In this document: positions 45,720 to 60,761 of the stretch, piece after piece | How positions within the stretch are numbered: the stretch's first letter is position 1 | How the letters are laid out: each line of letters starts with the position of its first letter | Origin: Utricularia gibba | Taxonomy: Eukaryota > Streptophyta > Magnoliopsida > Lamiales > Lentibulariaceae | DNA length: 64,000 bases | Assembly (NCBI GenBank): GCA_002189035.1 | Contig: NEEC01000013.1 | Location: 1,736,001-1,800,000 of the forward strand | Direction of reading: 5' to 3' | Translations under genes and position numbers: made by a program | The notes under the pieces: model-generated | Seen by the model: only the letters and a program-made list of their open reading frames with translations | What the model was told of the DNA's origin: nothing | Database searches by the model: none

Positions 45720-46459
45720 GTTGGGTTTATCAGCTGATTCACAAACCCCTGTTTCTCTCGACCCTGCTTTTCAAAAACCCTCCTTTTCTTCATCCTGAGC
45801 AGCAGACAACAGCCAAGAATCGGATTGGAGCAACGGTGCTTGGTTTTTCACAGACTGCAGCAACAGCAGCAGTAGCAGCATCTGTTTCCGTGCGTTTGTA
45901 TGGGAAATCGGAGAAGGAGAGAGAAGCGCACCCGCAGAGTGTGGGGTTGTGTGGCCATGGGATGGAGATGCCATTGGACCTTGGGAGGGTATAATATACT
46001 AATCCTGGTGGGTAGAATATACTACTCATCCCCTGATCAAAGTTATCCACAAAAATTCCCCAGTTTTCTTTTTATTCTCCTCATAAATCAAATACCCCAT
46101 TTATTATTTCTAATAAAACAATGATATTCAATATCTAGAAAAATATAAGTCACTAATATAATTACGATATTTTACATCAATTACCAATGAAATAGAAAAA
46201 ATATTTAAATATAAATATTTTTAATCTTTTATAATATATTTCTTTATAATAAAATATATATAAAATCATAATAATTGAATATTCAAAATAAACAATATTA
46301 TAGTTATTACAACTAAATTATAAATCATCTATCATCATATTTCACCATTTGTGCTTCGCCATTCCTAGACAACATAATAGTAGAGTCCACATGAACTAGT
46401 ATTTCATAAAAATATCGTTTGATATTATGATATTAATATATTTAAATATAATATAATTT

Positions 46460-46479
46460 GATATATATATATATATATA
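46460..46479. repeat. (AT)n microsatellite
   Basis: A perfect AT dinucleotide run of about 10 units in the spacer upstream of the DELLA gene. Confidence 0.85.
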
Positions 46480-47355
46480 ATCAATTATACAGTATATAAT
46501 AAATTAAGTGTTTGATATACGATAATAGAAATTTAAGGTATAATAGTCGAAGACTCACAAAAAAACACATCAGTTAGAATTTGAGAAAATATATATTAGT
46601 ATAGATATAATTAATACTTCATCCATTTATGTATATTATACATATATTTAAAAAATAGGTAGGTAAGACATATCTATTTTAGTTAAATAAATAAATAAAT
46701 ATATATATATATAAATTTTTTATACTATATTATACAACAAACTCAAATTGTATTGTAGTTTATTTGAAATACGCCCATGGTATCGATCGATCACCTTTTC
46801 CTTTGGTTGTTTCATGATTTTTTTTAATTGTTCGACGCCTTTAATGATTAGATGCCACTAGACATGACCCACAAACAGTGCAGTTGATTACAACCCTATC
46901 CATTGTAAGATTACGACAATTATTCGGACTCAAGTGTACTTTCTAGTTTATTACAAATCGTAACAACTTTCCCATTGGAGGAGGGGTTCCTGTACATTAT
47001 TAGTTCCTGATGGTGACTAATAAGTGTAATTAAATCTCAATAATTGAATCAACACACAAACAATTAATTATAATATGGTTCCCATGGTCCCCCTTACTTA
47101 TTTATTTATTTATGGCATTTTCCTTTTATTAAAGTATTTCTACTTTTGTGTCCTTAGCGTGTATGAGATACAAATTTAGGATCCTCCTTTTTGGGATCTT
47201 ATATTATCATCCTCTTGCTATTTAGTTAGTGTTTGATTGATTGTAATAAAATAAAATGGATTTAAAAAATGTAACATAGAAGTATTAACATATTACAACA
47301 TTTTTGCGGTAGTCAACATGAAGATTTCCTAAAGACTAAGATAAGTCCATCCTTT

Positions 47356-47609
47356 GAGATCTAACCTTCATCGAATGATCAGACTTTCATGAACCAATAT
47401 GATCTTTTCAGAACGAGTTTCGAAACAGTATTTTATGTGTAACCACAATATTCATATTTTTTAAAGTATCGTAATATTTATGTCATACTCATCATAGGTA
47501 ACATACTTATAAAGATAACATAAGACTATTATTCGAGATCCAACTTTCATCGAAAGACAGAACTTTCATGGACTAATGCAGCTACCTTAGAACATACTTC
47601 GAAACTGTA
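47356..47609. repeat. Two diverged direct copies, about 75 bp each, 179-bp period
   Basis: 47356-47430 and 47535-47609 share the sequence order gagatc, aac, ttcatcgaa, ctttcatg, agaac, tttcgaaac or cttcgaaac. The offset is 179 bases, and the flanks also show weaker resemblance. It looks like two monomers of a tandem repeat, or the ends of a decayed element. Confidence 0.6.
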
Positions 47610-48704
47610 AGATATCACAACAAAAAAAGTGAAAGGTTTTATCAACGTTTGGATGTTTGTTACCACCACCCTAGTTTTGATTTATTCACCCTTTATAAGG
47701 GTACGCTATTGGTCACATGTCTACGTTATGTTTTTTTTTTATATAATTATCTGTATGAGATAAATGAAGATAAGTATTTTTTATTATATAATGTTTAATG
47801 TTTGTTGAGTGGAGAGAAGTAGGGGGCTGTACGCCATGATCATGGCGCACCACAAGGATTAGGTGGATTCAGATAGATGTTGGGGATAAGGAAGAAGCAG
47901 AAGCTAGGAAAGACAGAAAGCGAGTAAAGGCCCCAGGTGAACGCCTTGCCAGTTCATTCAACTTCAAGCCAACCCATGTTTCACCCAAGTGGAATTTCGT
48001 CCAGAAAAAAAAGAGGGGAGGACTTTAATCTTTCTACGAAGCAGGTAACATTAATGGAACTCAATCATTGGTTGCTTTGCTTTCACCCCTTTTTCACTTT
48101 TCGCTTTAAAGTTTCCTGAACTCTTTTACTCGTGACGCGAGTCGGGGCTTCTGTTCTTTTTCTTTGAATGTTGCGCGCAATGTGTTCGACGTATTGCTTG
48201 AACGAGAAGTGGGCTTTGGTCCGTGGACCGATTGGCTGCCTTTAACGGGCTGTATAGAAATGGGCCGATGGGCCGTGAGATTTAAATTACATTATTTGCA
48301 GAATTTCCTCATCATTCTGAACTGTCACGCACGCTGCCATTTTTTTTTCACATGGTCTCGTGCCACATTTTTATATAGCCTCCAAGAATCTTATCCTTCC
48401 TGCTAATTTTTTTATAGCCTTGTCGGGTTTTTGATACAATTTCAACCTATTCCCAAATGAAAAAGAAATTGGATCGATTTGATTAGTTTTTATGCTTTTA
48501 CAATATTTTCAGACTTTTGGTTGTATTTTTGAAATTTCGGTTTTTGGGTTTAATTTGAACGTTGATTCAGTTTACATGATATTATTCGTTTTAAGTATTT
48601 AATTATTACAATTTTAAGTTTTTTTTTATATGTGGCTAAAAAGATCACTCATCCAACATTGTCCAAAAGTATAGTTTTTTTTTTTTTTTTTTGTATTTGT
48701 TGGT

Positions 48705-49326
48705 TTATGAAATGATCACAACTTTTGCCACGAAGTTATTCACGAGAGCCAAGGCGTTGCTTGTGGCCTCCATCACCTTCACCGTCCGATTGCAGATATC
48801 GCGCTTCATCGGACCATCGGCGGCTCCCTGGAATCCATCCGTACACGTGTCCTCATCCGTCAGCGCAGCGCTCATCCACGTCTGCACGTTGCTGACCTGG
48901 AACCTCAGCTCCTCCCCGCGGCGCCGGTGAGATTCCTCATCTGCTTCAGGGAGTCCCTTATCTGATGCACCGCGCTATTGAACACGCTCCGGCAGTCGCG
49001 CAGCGCGGCGACGGAGCGTGGGTCGGGGGGTTGTCCATGGAAACGTAGACAGCTTCCAGGTACGAGGACATGCTCTTGGCTCCAGAAAGGCTGACGCCGA
49101 TGGCAACGACGGCGAGTCGAGCCGGGTCCCCGTTGATTCTGTTGGAGTAGTTGTAGAGGGAGCGGTAGCAGAGTTGTGGGTATAGGGTTGCAGAACAGCT
49201 CAGGCGGATGAACTCCGAGGAGTTTCGATCGGAAAGCGGCACTCCGGCAGACGCCGCGGCGGAGCAGGCCGTGAGAAAGAGCCCCAGCAGTAGTACTACC
49301 CTCATGTCTTTTACTACAAACTTCAT
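48705..49326 (-). CDS. Pectin methylesterase / invertase inhibitor (PMEI)
   Basis: PMEI-domain proteins are secreted four-helix bundles that inhibit pectin methylesterases or invertases in the cell wall. The start at 49324-49326 leads into a signal peptide, VVLLLGLFLTACSAAASAG. The mature domain begins FIRLSCSATLYPQLCYRSL, with the first disulfide pair, followed by LSGAKSMSSYLEAVYVSMDN. A middle frame carries SVAALRDCRSVFNSAVHQIR and DSLKQM. A third frame carries VSNVQTWMSAALTDEDTCTD, DICNRTVKVMEATSNALALV and the stop at 48705. The three segments are contiguous family sequence in three frames; one extra base at the G6 run 49025-49030 and one at the C4 run 48914-48917 would restore a 624-nt, 207-residue ORF. 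I read both as assembly deletions. The gene is intronless, as usual. Confidence 0.88.
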
Positions 49327-50787
49327 GGAGGCCCATTAAATACGTGGAAGTATGGTGCGAATTTACCATTATACCCTCCAGCCCCCATTTGGCAATTTGC
49401 CCCTTGTGAACAACCGCATCCTGTCTAATCACCAAACCAATCACTCATCATACTCACAAAGCACCTTTTGATTTCTGTTTATTCGGTTCATTTACCTAAT
49501 AAATCATGTTTAAAAGACAATTCGTAAATATTAACGATTTTTTTAGAGCAGTTTTTAATTTTATTATTAATTACGAACAATATATGTTTTAAAAAGAAAA
49601 AAAATTCAAATTTTTATTTTATTAAAATTAATTACAATAGTCTAGGGCCCACAACAAAAATAAGACCGAGGAGGATCGGTATGGAAAAAGGAAGGAAAAT
49701 GACTGGAATTTATTAAAGACAGAAACAATATTAGATATACTCTTTTATTAAATATTTTAATTTTATTATAAAAAGATTCTTGAATTAGTATTTTTTTATT
49801 GGGTATACCTTCATGCATACAAAATGATTTAAAAAATAATATTGAAATTGATCATTTTTTAACAGATGACTTCACCCTGCTTTGAATGAGCAGCCCACAG
49901 GCATGTTGATCCTTGAAACAGTTTGAAGAGCAACTAACGGTCACGGTTGGTTGCAACTTGCATTCATCCGCCTAACTGTGTATTCCGTTAATAGTCAGTA
50001 ACCGCTAGGTAACGCCGTTTGTTTCCACATCCATCGCCCTCCTCCCGCCATCATTCCGACACCTTTCACACTCGACGTGTATAAAAATATGATTTCTTGT
50101 TTTTTTCTGAATACAAAATATTTCCATTTTGGTTTTCTGGTTAATTACTTTGTTTTTCTCATAGTTATTTAAATTATAATAAGTATATTGGGGTTGGATA
50201 TGCCAATAAATCCGCATCGTTCACATGTTGGCCGGAGCCCTGGCTGTGGCTGCGAGACTCCGGCACGGCACATGGAGACAGCGCCGGCAGGCTTCGTTTG
50301 GGAGCCACGCCTGACTGCGATGCGATTCAGGTCGCCTAAAATACACTACAGAAAGAGGGTGAAAGTGATGCCAAGAACCAGCACAGAGGCTGTTGCTTCT
50401 CGGATTTGGGAATTTATCCGACAGTTAACTCACAGAGGGTTTAACACCAAGTTGAGGTATAAGTGATACAGAGTGGAGTATCCGAATTTTCGACAATTTA
50501 GATAGAAAAAATGGCTTACCATAAGATCGAGATCAATGAGGCTTCCGGTGGATGTGCTGCGAGGAGCTTATCTCAGTTTAACAAGTTGCTTCCTATGGAT
50601 GAGCTACTTGGGAAGAATCATCAATTGGTGATTTCTTATCAGACTTCAAGAATGTCAAGTATAACAGGCTGGTGGTACTCACGCTTATACCAGTGGAAGG
50701 AAGCTCTGAGGATGGGGATTGCTCAACTAGCCCAAGAATCCAGCTGCTAAAGATGAATTAACAACATAACATGGAGATTTACGAGTT
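49327..50787. other. PMEI promoter, spacer and pKIWI502 3' side
   Basis: 49480-49860 is AT-rich. 50180-50750 has higher GC and open frames, but they match no family I recognise and lack supporting splice structure. No gene is called. Confidence 0.4.
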
Positions 50788-52893
50788 TCAGAAATTCTTC
50801 AGTATCTTTTGGCTCGAAACTCCGACGGCAACGAGGATTGAAGTCACCTCCTGCAAAAATAAGCATGTAGCGGATGTCAATCGCAAGTCTGGGGCAGCTA
50901 CATGTTCTACCATGCAGTGACTGCACCGGCAAGTATGCCAATGATGCTATGCATATGACACAGTTGAATGGCTCTGGACTTAAACCATTTTGAAGCAATC
51001 AAGAGATGGCCAATGGGAAAGTCGTGTGCCCCAAAGACATCTCATGCCCAATGAAGCAACAAAATAAACAAGTATCATGATTCAAGTGTAACAAGCCACT
51101 AAAAAATCATATCACCAACACTTATTTCAAGGAAATAAACGAACAGAGAAAAAAACCTCCTACTCTTTGGTGCAAGACAGGCATAAATATGCCACAAAAC
51201 CGGATTAGCCATGCATCCATGGCAACTCATGAACTATGCATGAAAAGTATTTTTTCACCGTCTTGTTCCTTAAGTTTTTAGTTCAACTGCTCTTTCAGTG
51301 AAATAGTGATACTATTCTCACTTCGCCCTGACAACTTCCACAATGAAATTAAAATCGAGCATGTTAAGTTCTCAAAGTCATTTGCTCGGGAAATCTCAGC
51401 TCCAGGCACAGTTAAACAAGGTCACATTTTTGTATGCTATACAAAAGTGTCTAATGTGGCGTTTGCTGATGTTCTTCTACTTTTAAAATTCAAGGAAGAA
51501 AGCACAGCGGGAAGAGTATCTTTTAAAGCTATCAAGAATGACTCCAATCATGAATATGAGTCACACCAGTTTAACAATAATAGGACTACCAACCTCAGCC
51601 ATTTGTTTCTGGCCACAGAGAACAGCACCAGTAGAAAGGGGATCAACAAGTCTTTTATCTCTAGAAAATGCAGCCTGCACAAAAAAAAAAAAGAGCCAAT
51701 AAAAAAACTGAATATGCATATGAAACCAAGAAGTGCCTCAACTACAAAATTACTTCTACCTGAACAAAACCTTTCTCCCCTAACCAGCTATTCTCGGGCT
51801 GGGAGAGAACTGGAATGATATCAAGACCAGTCGATCTCCAATCATTAAATTTCTCCTAGAAACCGTAGATTACAAAAATGCATCATTTAGAGGTTGCCGA
51901 ATCATTTGAAAAGAAGACACAAAAGGAAATCAACAAACAACACCTGATAGGCCATATAATTGAGATTTCTAGCACCATAATATAGTCTAACATCAGGCCG
52001 CTTATCGGCATCAAAGCCAGCCTCAATCAATGATCGAATGGGACTATCAAGGATGAAAGAGACTGTCAACAGAACAATTCAAATATAATCCAACTGCTTG
52101 AGAATTAATATATGAGAAAAGGATAAAGCTCAGGAGATCAAACTACCCTTGAAAAATGCTGATTGTTAAATGGCAGAAGAAGAAATGGGTGGTTTAAAGA
52201 TGTTAAATTTGAAACAATCAGGAATTGAAACCGCGATCATCCAGATGAATTCAAAAAAAAAAATTCTATAAGCTTCATAACTACCCCCAGCTAAAAAGAC
52301 TATCTGCAGAATGCATTCCAATTCAAAATTAGATTGGCATAGGCGTCAAGATACCTAATTCCAGATCCAGTTGCGAAAATTAATACCGTCTGATAACTAT
52401 GCGACGGGGAAATTTGGTCAATATCAAACCCCTTCCCCATGGCGGGGCTCAATTCGACCTCTTCACCTTTACTAAGACCACACAGAAGCTCAGCAGTGGA
52501 TCCAGGGACAGATTTCACTAAAAACTCAAATACACCACCCGACGCAGCGATCGACGGAGGCGAAGCGATAGCGAGAAACGTGGGCTTGATTGAGGGATCC
52601 TTGAGACGGAGCTGTAAATATTGACCGGCTCTGGTATAAGAAGCCGCCACATCTGGTGCCTCCGACACGTCGACGGTGATATGGAATAGGTGTTCGGCTG
52701 CGGGTGAGACTTTGACGAGCGGCGTTGGAGTCCAGACTGTAGTATCCTGGCGGACGGCGGCGGCAACGGAGTGGCGGCTGCGGCGTACTACTCGGGACAG
52801 GTGGCGGAGTGGCCGGAGTTTGGTGAGGGACATGGGGTGGCGGAGCCCAAATTGGGCATGGGAGTTCGGCAACTGAAGAACTACAACGGCCAT
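50788..52893 (-). CDS. pKIWI502-type ferredoxin reductase-like plastid protein
   Basis: This protein resembles the kiwifruit fruit protein pKIWI502, a ferredoxin-NADP reductase-like flavoprotein of unknown electron partners. The ATG at 52891-52893 gives MAVVVLQLPNSHAQFG and a basic transit peptide to about residue 50. The FAD-type barrel domain contains TVWTPTPLVKVSPAAEHLFH, RAGQYLQLRLKDPSIKPTF, FEFLVKSVPGSTAELLCGL and MGKGFDIDQISPSHSYQTVL, the last close to the GKGFD turn of the family. The NAD(P)-binding domain runs over four further exons: SPIRSLIEAGFDADKRPDVR, LYYGARNLNYMAYQ, EKFNDWRSTGLDIIPVLSQP, AAFSRDKRLVDPLSTGAVLC and EVTSILVAVGVSSQKILKNF. The stop TGA is at 50788-50790. All junctions close in frame. 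It reads ATGSGI where the pKIWI502 group has a TGYGMS-like loop, a small difference at the nucleotide-binding loop. Confidence 0.9.
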
Positions 52894-53838
52894 TTCTTTG
52901 GCTCGCAAAATTGACGCCGAGCCGCGGTCGCCGGCTAGGTTTGCTCTAAAGTCCGCCGTAGCGAATCCACGTGTCGCACCATTATTTTTTCTATTATCCC
53001 TCAAATTCTTTTATTTTTTTAAAGCTGCATGTAATTGCCCTTGAGTTTTCTATAATTATCAATTTAATCCATTTTATATCGGAATTTTAAATTTGGAGGA
53101 ACAAAGGGGAGAAAATTGAATATAATTTGAAAAAGTGAGGGACTTTTATAATTTCAGGATTTGGAGGGACTGATCTGTGAATTTCCAATTACTTCACGGT
53201 GGTTCCTTTCCTTCCCAAGACTCCAAAGCCTCGAACTCCTCCGCCTTCGCGCGGCGTGTCTCTCTCGCTGTAGGCGCCGTCATATCCGCATCCTCTCACC
53301 CCCACCGTAACGTTCGCGCTGTGTCTATGTGTTGCTTGATATTTTGAAATTTTCCTCATCTGAAATTGTAGGGATTGCGCTTTGTCAGAAGTCCAAAACG
53401 CTTCACAAACAAGAAAGATAGCGGAGATATGGAAAAAAATACGTCGATTTGTGAGATGGGTTATCGTTCCTGTACACAATGAGTAGAATTATACTGCAAA
53501 GAGAGTGTATCCAGGAGAAAAGATTCATGAGAGAAGATTTCTTTTTCCATTTCTCTCTGGTTCGATTAGCTCATTTTCTTGTACTCAGTTCCAGATCATG
53601 TGTAATTTAATGAAAACCAAGGAAAAACTTCTTTCGTTGTTTTTAGATGATTGTGTAGTGCACTAGTAGCTGTTGAGATTCTTTGTAATTTGGGTTGCTT
53701 TTTGAGAGTTCATTGACTTCATGAAACTGAATTAAGGAAAAAAAAGGATCTTATGTTGAATTCTAGTTCTGCCCCTGTTTATCTTTCTCGGCTGGTGTGA
53801 GCGAGAGTGTAGCCCGGATTTTGTTGTGCTCATTGTTC
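52894..53838. promoter_or_regulatory. Divergent spacer between pKIWI502-like gene and PAPS
   Basis: The two genes start head to head. 53190-53480 is GC-richer and probably includes the first leader exon of PAPS. 53500-53830 looks like a leader intron rich in T. No coding gene is supported. Confidence 0.5.
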
Positions 53839-57267
<3,429 letters not shown>

Positions 57268-57964
57268 AAACCAAGCTGTAAGAGGGCACTAAAATGCAGC
57301 AGGAGGGAGAATCAGTTCAAGGTACCCCCACCCACCCCAAATGTGATCTTGGGTTGTAATGCGGCATTTTTCCCTGGGAATTTGGTTTCTCGAGTTGCAA
57401 GGATCTCTGAATGTGTGTGAACAACCCATGGAGCTGCCTGTTGACATGCATTGAGTATGACCGCTTGAGCCTGGTGTGTGTCTATTTTCCCCACTAATGT
57501 TTTTTTTTTTTTCTGTCGTTTGGAGCGTAGCATGTGGTATAGAATTAGGACAGAGGAAGCGTGGGCATCTTTTTTTCAAAGGAAACTAAAAAAACCACTC
57601 AAGAATGAGCTTGAGAAAATGGATTGGGCTGGTGACACCGACGGGGAGGGGCCTGCGAGCAAAGCCCAGTTCTTTGTGCGCATTAAGACCCGGGATTTGG
57701 CCTGCTAGCGTGGCCCATGTAAGTTGGGCCCGGTGACACTACCATTAACTAGATATATGGGCTCAACAAATGATTCGCTATGGGGGTGGGCCAGTGGGAC
57801 CCACTCTTCTCTGATGATACCAGAGCTTGATGGGCTGGGTTTTAAATTGGGCTCATGCAAAATGCGATCATTGGTCCAATTGACAGTTATTCTCAAGAGA
57901 CGAATAAAACTGCTCTCTTCGTTGTCGCATTGTAATCACAACCGTGAAATCGAAGGACCTTCAG
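57268..57964. other. PAPS 3' UTR and short spacer
   Basis: 57268-57560 is the probable PAPS 3' UTR. 57600-57960 should include the promoter of the next gene. Nothing coding is supported. Confidence 0.5.
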
Positions 57965-60290
57965 ATGGATGCTTCCGCACGACTTTTGGTGGAAGCTATT
58001 CATTCTAGTCCCACGCAGGCCGTGCTCTATCTCTCTGGAGGCGCATCGCAGGTGAACTTGGAAGCGTTGATGGGGGGCGTCTTATTATACGTTTTGTGGT
58101 ATCGCTCGAAATGAAGTTTTTTTTTTTTTTTATTGAAAATGGGCAGGCACTTGGATGGTTGCTATCGGTTCCTGGTGCTTCAAACACGCTGTTAGAAGCG
58201 GTGGTTCCGTATTCTAGAATGTCCATGATCCAATTGCTGAACAAGGTCCTGACTTCTTGTGTATCTTTTGTTGTTAAATTGGAAACCATTGTGGATGATT
58301 TCTTGCTTTGTCCCCTTTTTAATCTGTCGTCCAATTTCTAAGGTTCCAGCTCAATTCGCAAGCCGGCAAACAGCGGAGGACATGGCTTTATTGGCGTACA
58401 ACCGAGCTCTGCAGTTGTCTCACCCTGGTATGCATCAAATGTCGTGCTTCCACATTCTTGGAATTCCCCCTTTCTCTATGTTTCAGTAGGAATGTCATTC
58501 GTGTTGGCTATTGGAAGTTACATTTGGTCTTGTTTTGACTCAGGGTTCCCAGTTTTAGGTGTAGGCTTCACAGGTTCTATAGCCAGCGTTCGTCCTAAGG
58601 TTGGAGATCACAGGTATGCTTTTCTTATTGACATTTTCGAGATATCTGTAGTTCTCTGCGGTGTCATCAGATTATAATCTTTTTTTTTCTGAATTTGTGA
58701 TGAGTTCATTGCCTATGAAGTATTAATCATAGGCGCATCTCTTTCTATGATCCTCAGGTTTCATGTATCCACGAGAACATGTGACCGGTTATCGACAACT
58801 AGTGTTACTTTGTCAAAGGTTAACTGTCAGCCCACATAAGCTCATTTTCCAGATACATTTATGAAGTGTTTATTCTATTTGTTTCCCACTTTTTTTAGGG
58901 CCTGAGAACTCGTGAGCAGGAAGACAGAGTTTCTAGCCAGTTTTTACTCAATGTACAAACGTTGCTCTCTTTAGCTTAACTACTTGATGTATGAAGTTGT
59001 TGATAGGCAATCAATTTCTTTGTAATGCTGGAATCTCAGTTCTCTGTAGGGAGTAATTTTGATGAACTATTTGTAGGCAATCGCATGTGCCTGTAAGGTT
59101 CCCACAGCTTATACCTCCGAGCTTAGTGACTCAGAAGTTCCTGAGGAATATGAACAACACTTTGATGAAGACCAGCAACTGTTGCAGCTGATAAATTGTC
59201 AAATATGCTTTAAGATTTACCCCTTTTTAACAGGTATGGCATACACAGTGTGTAATCCAGAGTAAATTTCTGTAGGGTCTCTACCTTGTTAATACGTGAG
59301 TTGGGTGTTGTTCAGACATGTCTCCGGCAGAAAGGAAGATAATTCTTTCTGGATCTTTTAATCCTCTGCATGAGGGTCACCTAAAACTCTTGGATGTTGC
59401 CGCTGAGTAAATTTCAGTTGGACCGTAATCATATGATTCTGATTTTCATATTCATGGCGTCTTATATTCGAAACTCTTCTCTGCGCAGCATTCTTGGTGG
59501 AGGATATCCATGCTTTGAGCTGTCAGTTGTGAATGCAGATAAACCTCCATTAGCGGTGTCTCAAATCAAACAGCGCATTAGTCAGTTTGAAAACGTCGGT
59601 GAGCTTTACCATCTTTCAACTTTCGCATTGCAGTTAACTTTCTTGGGTGCGTTTATTTGTATCTTTAACGGTTGCTGCATTTTTCTGCCAAAACTTCTGA
59701 TGTCCATTTACTGCTAAGTGCAGGGAAGACGGTAATAATTTCCAACCAGCCATACTTCTACAAGAAAGCTGAACTGTTTCCAGGGAGTGCCTTCGTTGTT
59801 GGAGTAGACACCGCCGTAAGGTTAATCAATGTAAGGGAAAAAGTATAAGTGCCCGTGGTTAACGTTTACACTTTCAATTTATCTGAAATCATTACACTCT
59901 GTGGTTGTGGTCTCATGAACAATTTGTTCTATGCGTTGTTCTCCATGCTGCTTTTGCAAGAATCATTGACTAGATTTATATGAGCAGCCCAAGTACTACA
60001 ATGGCGACCGCGGTAGAATGCTGGAAGTTCTCTCTGCTTGCAAGGCCACAGGGTGTGTTTTTCTCGTTGGTGGCCGGAGCTTAGATGGTGATTTCAAGGT
60101 TTTGATTTCAAATTTCCATTGAGTTGCATATTCTTAGTTACATACATAAATCAACAACATTTTCTGGTAGGTTCTTGGTGACTTTGAGATCCCTGAGGAG
60201 TTGAGGGACATGTTCATTCCTATACCAGCAGACAAATTTCGAATGGACATTTCTTCCACAGAGATCAGGAAAAGCAAAGGAATTTCTTAA
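57965..60290 (+). CDS. CinA/PncC-like plus nucleotidylyltransferase fusion protein
   Basis: This plant protein combines two domains. The N-terminal one resembles the CinA C-terminal/PncC family (NMN deamidases in bacteria): YLSGGASQALGWLLSVPGAS, TLLEAVVPYSRMSMIQLL, TAEDMALLAYNRALQLSHPG and VLGVGFTGSIASVRPKVGDH, in the same order as SCTGG, YSN and VTGIAGP in bacterial enzymes. The C-terminal one is a NadD/NMNAT-like nucleotidylyltransferase: LSGSFNPLHEGHLKLLDVA with the HxGH motif, GGGYPCFELSVVNADKPPLA, VIISNQPYFYKKAELFPGSA, FVVGVDTAVRLINPKYYNGD and MDISSTEIRKSKGIS with the ISSTxxR motif. About eleven exons run from ATG 57965-57967 to TAA 60288-60290, all in phase. In bacteria the two activities act consecutively in NAD salvage. 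Enzyme activity in plants is inference; the PncC catalytic loop differs (SGGAS for SCTGG). Confidence 0.88.
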
Positions 60291-60761
60291 AGAAACAACC
60301 TTTTCGAACTTGTCCAAACATATGAGCTCTTGATGCAAAGGAATTCCATCCACTAATATAGACAGACAGTCCTGGTTTGGAAATCTGTCTCCAGCTTTAT
60401 GGGGTTTCAGTGTAATGTTTGCTAGAGTTACAATTTCTTCTTGTCCTTGAGGGGTCCCCTTGGGATTTTGGTAAGAAATTTAGAGTCAAGTGTATTGTAT
60501 AGTTTCCTCAGATCCTGGTTCCCTTTGCTTGCAAGATAATCCACGTCATTTTGGTATTGTTCGTAGACCACCGGCAGGATCATCGTACCAACAAAACCTT
60601 GACAAACCAGATGAGATGTTAGCCGATGACAGGAGAAATACTAAACAGACAAGGCTCTCTCCTCTTACAAATGTACAGCAGATTGAGGAAGCTGCAGTAT
60701 TTTCCGATTCCTGAGAGAATCCAGAGGAGGGCCAACGCCTGAATCCAAAAACACAGAAAGC
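60291..60761. other. 3' regions of convergent genes
   Basis: The fusion gene (+) and the reticulon (-) end here. 60490-60714 is open on the plus strand but has no family resemblance. Confidence 0.45.

Larger units (their letters stand above)
45720..48704. other. Long AT-rich spacer, partly repetitive
   Basis: 45720-46000 is the DELLA leader and promoter. 46090-46760 is extremely AT-rich, with an (AT)n run at about 46460-46479. 47340-47610 holds a two-copy repeat listed separately. 47760-48700 contains no family-like coding segment, and a T tract lies at 48675-48692. This is the longest gene-free stretch of the window. Confidence 0.5.

Noticed and set aside
45720-48704. Possible LTR retrotransposon in the long spacer
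   Set aside because: No reverse transcriptase, integrase or long terminal repeat pair could be read; only the short 179-bp-period repeat is supported.
50188-50750. Two plus-strand ORFs (92 and 79 codons)
   Set aside because: No recognisable family, no splice structure, and no support beyond being open.
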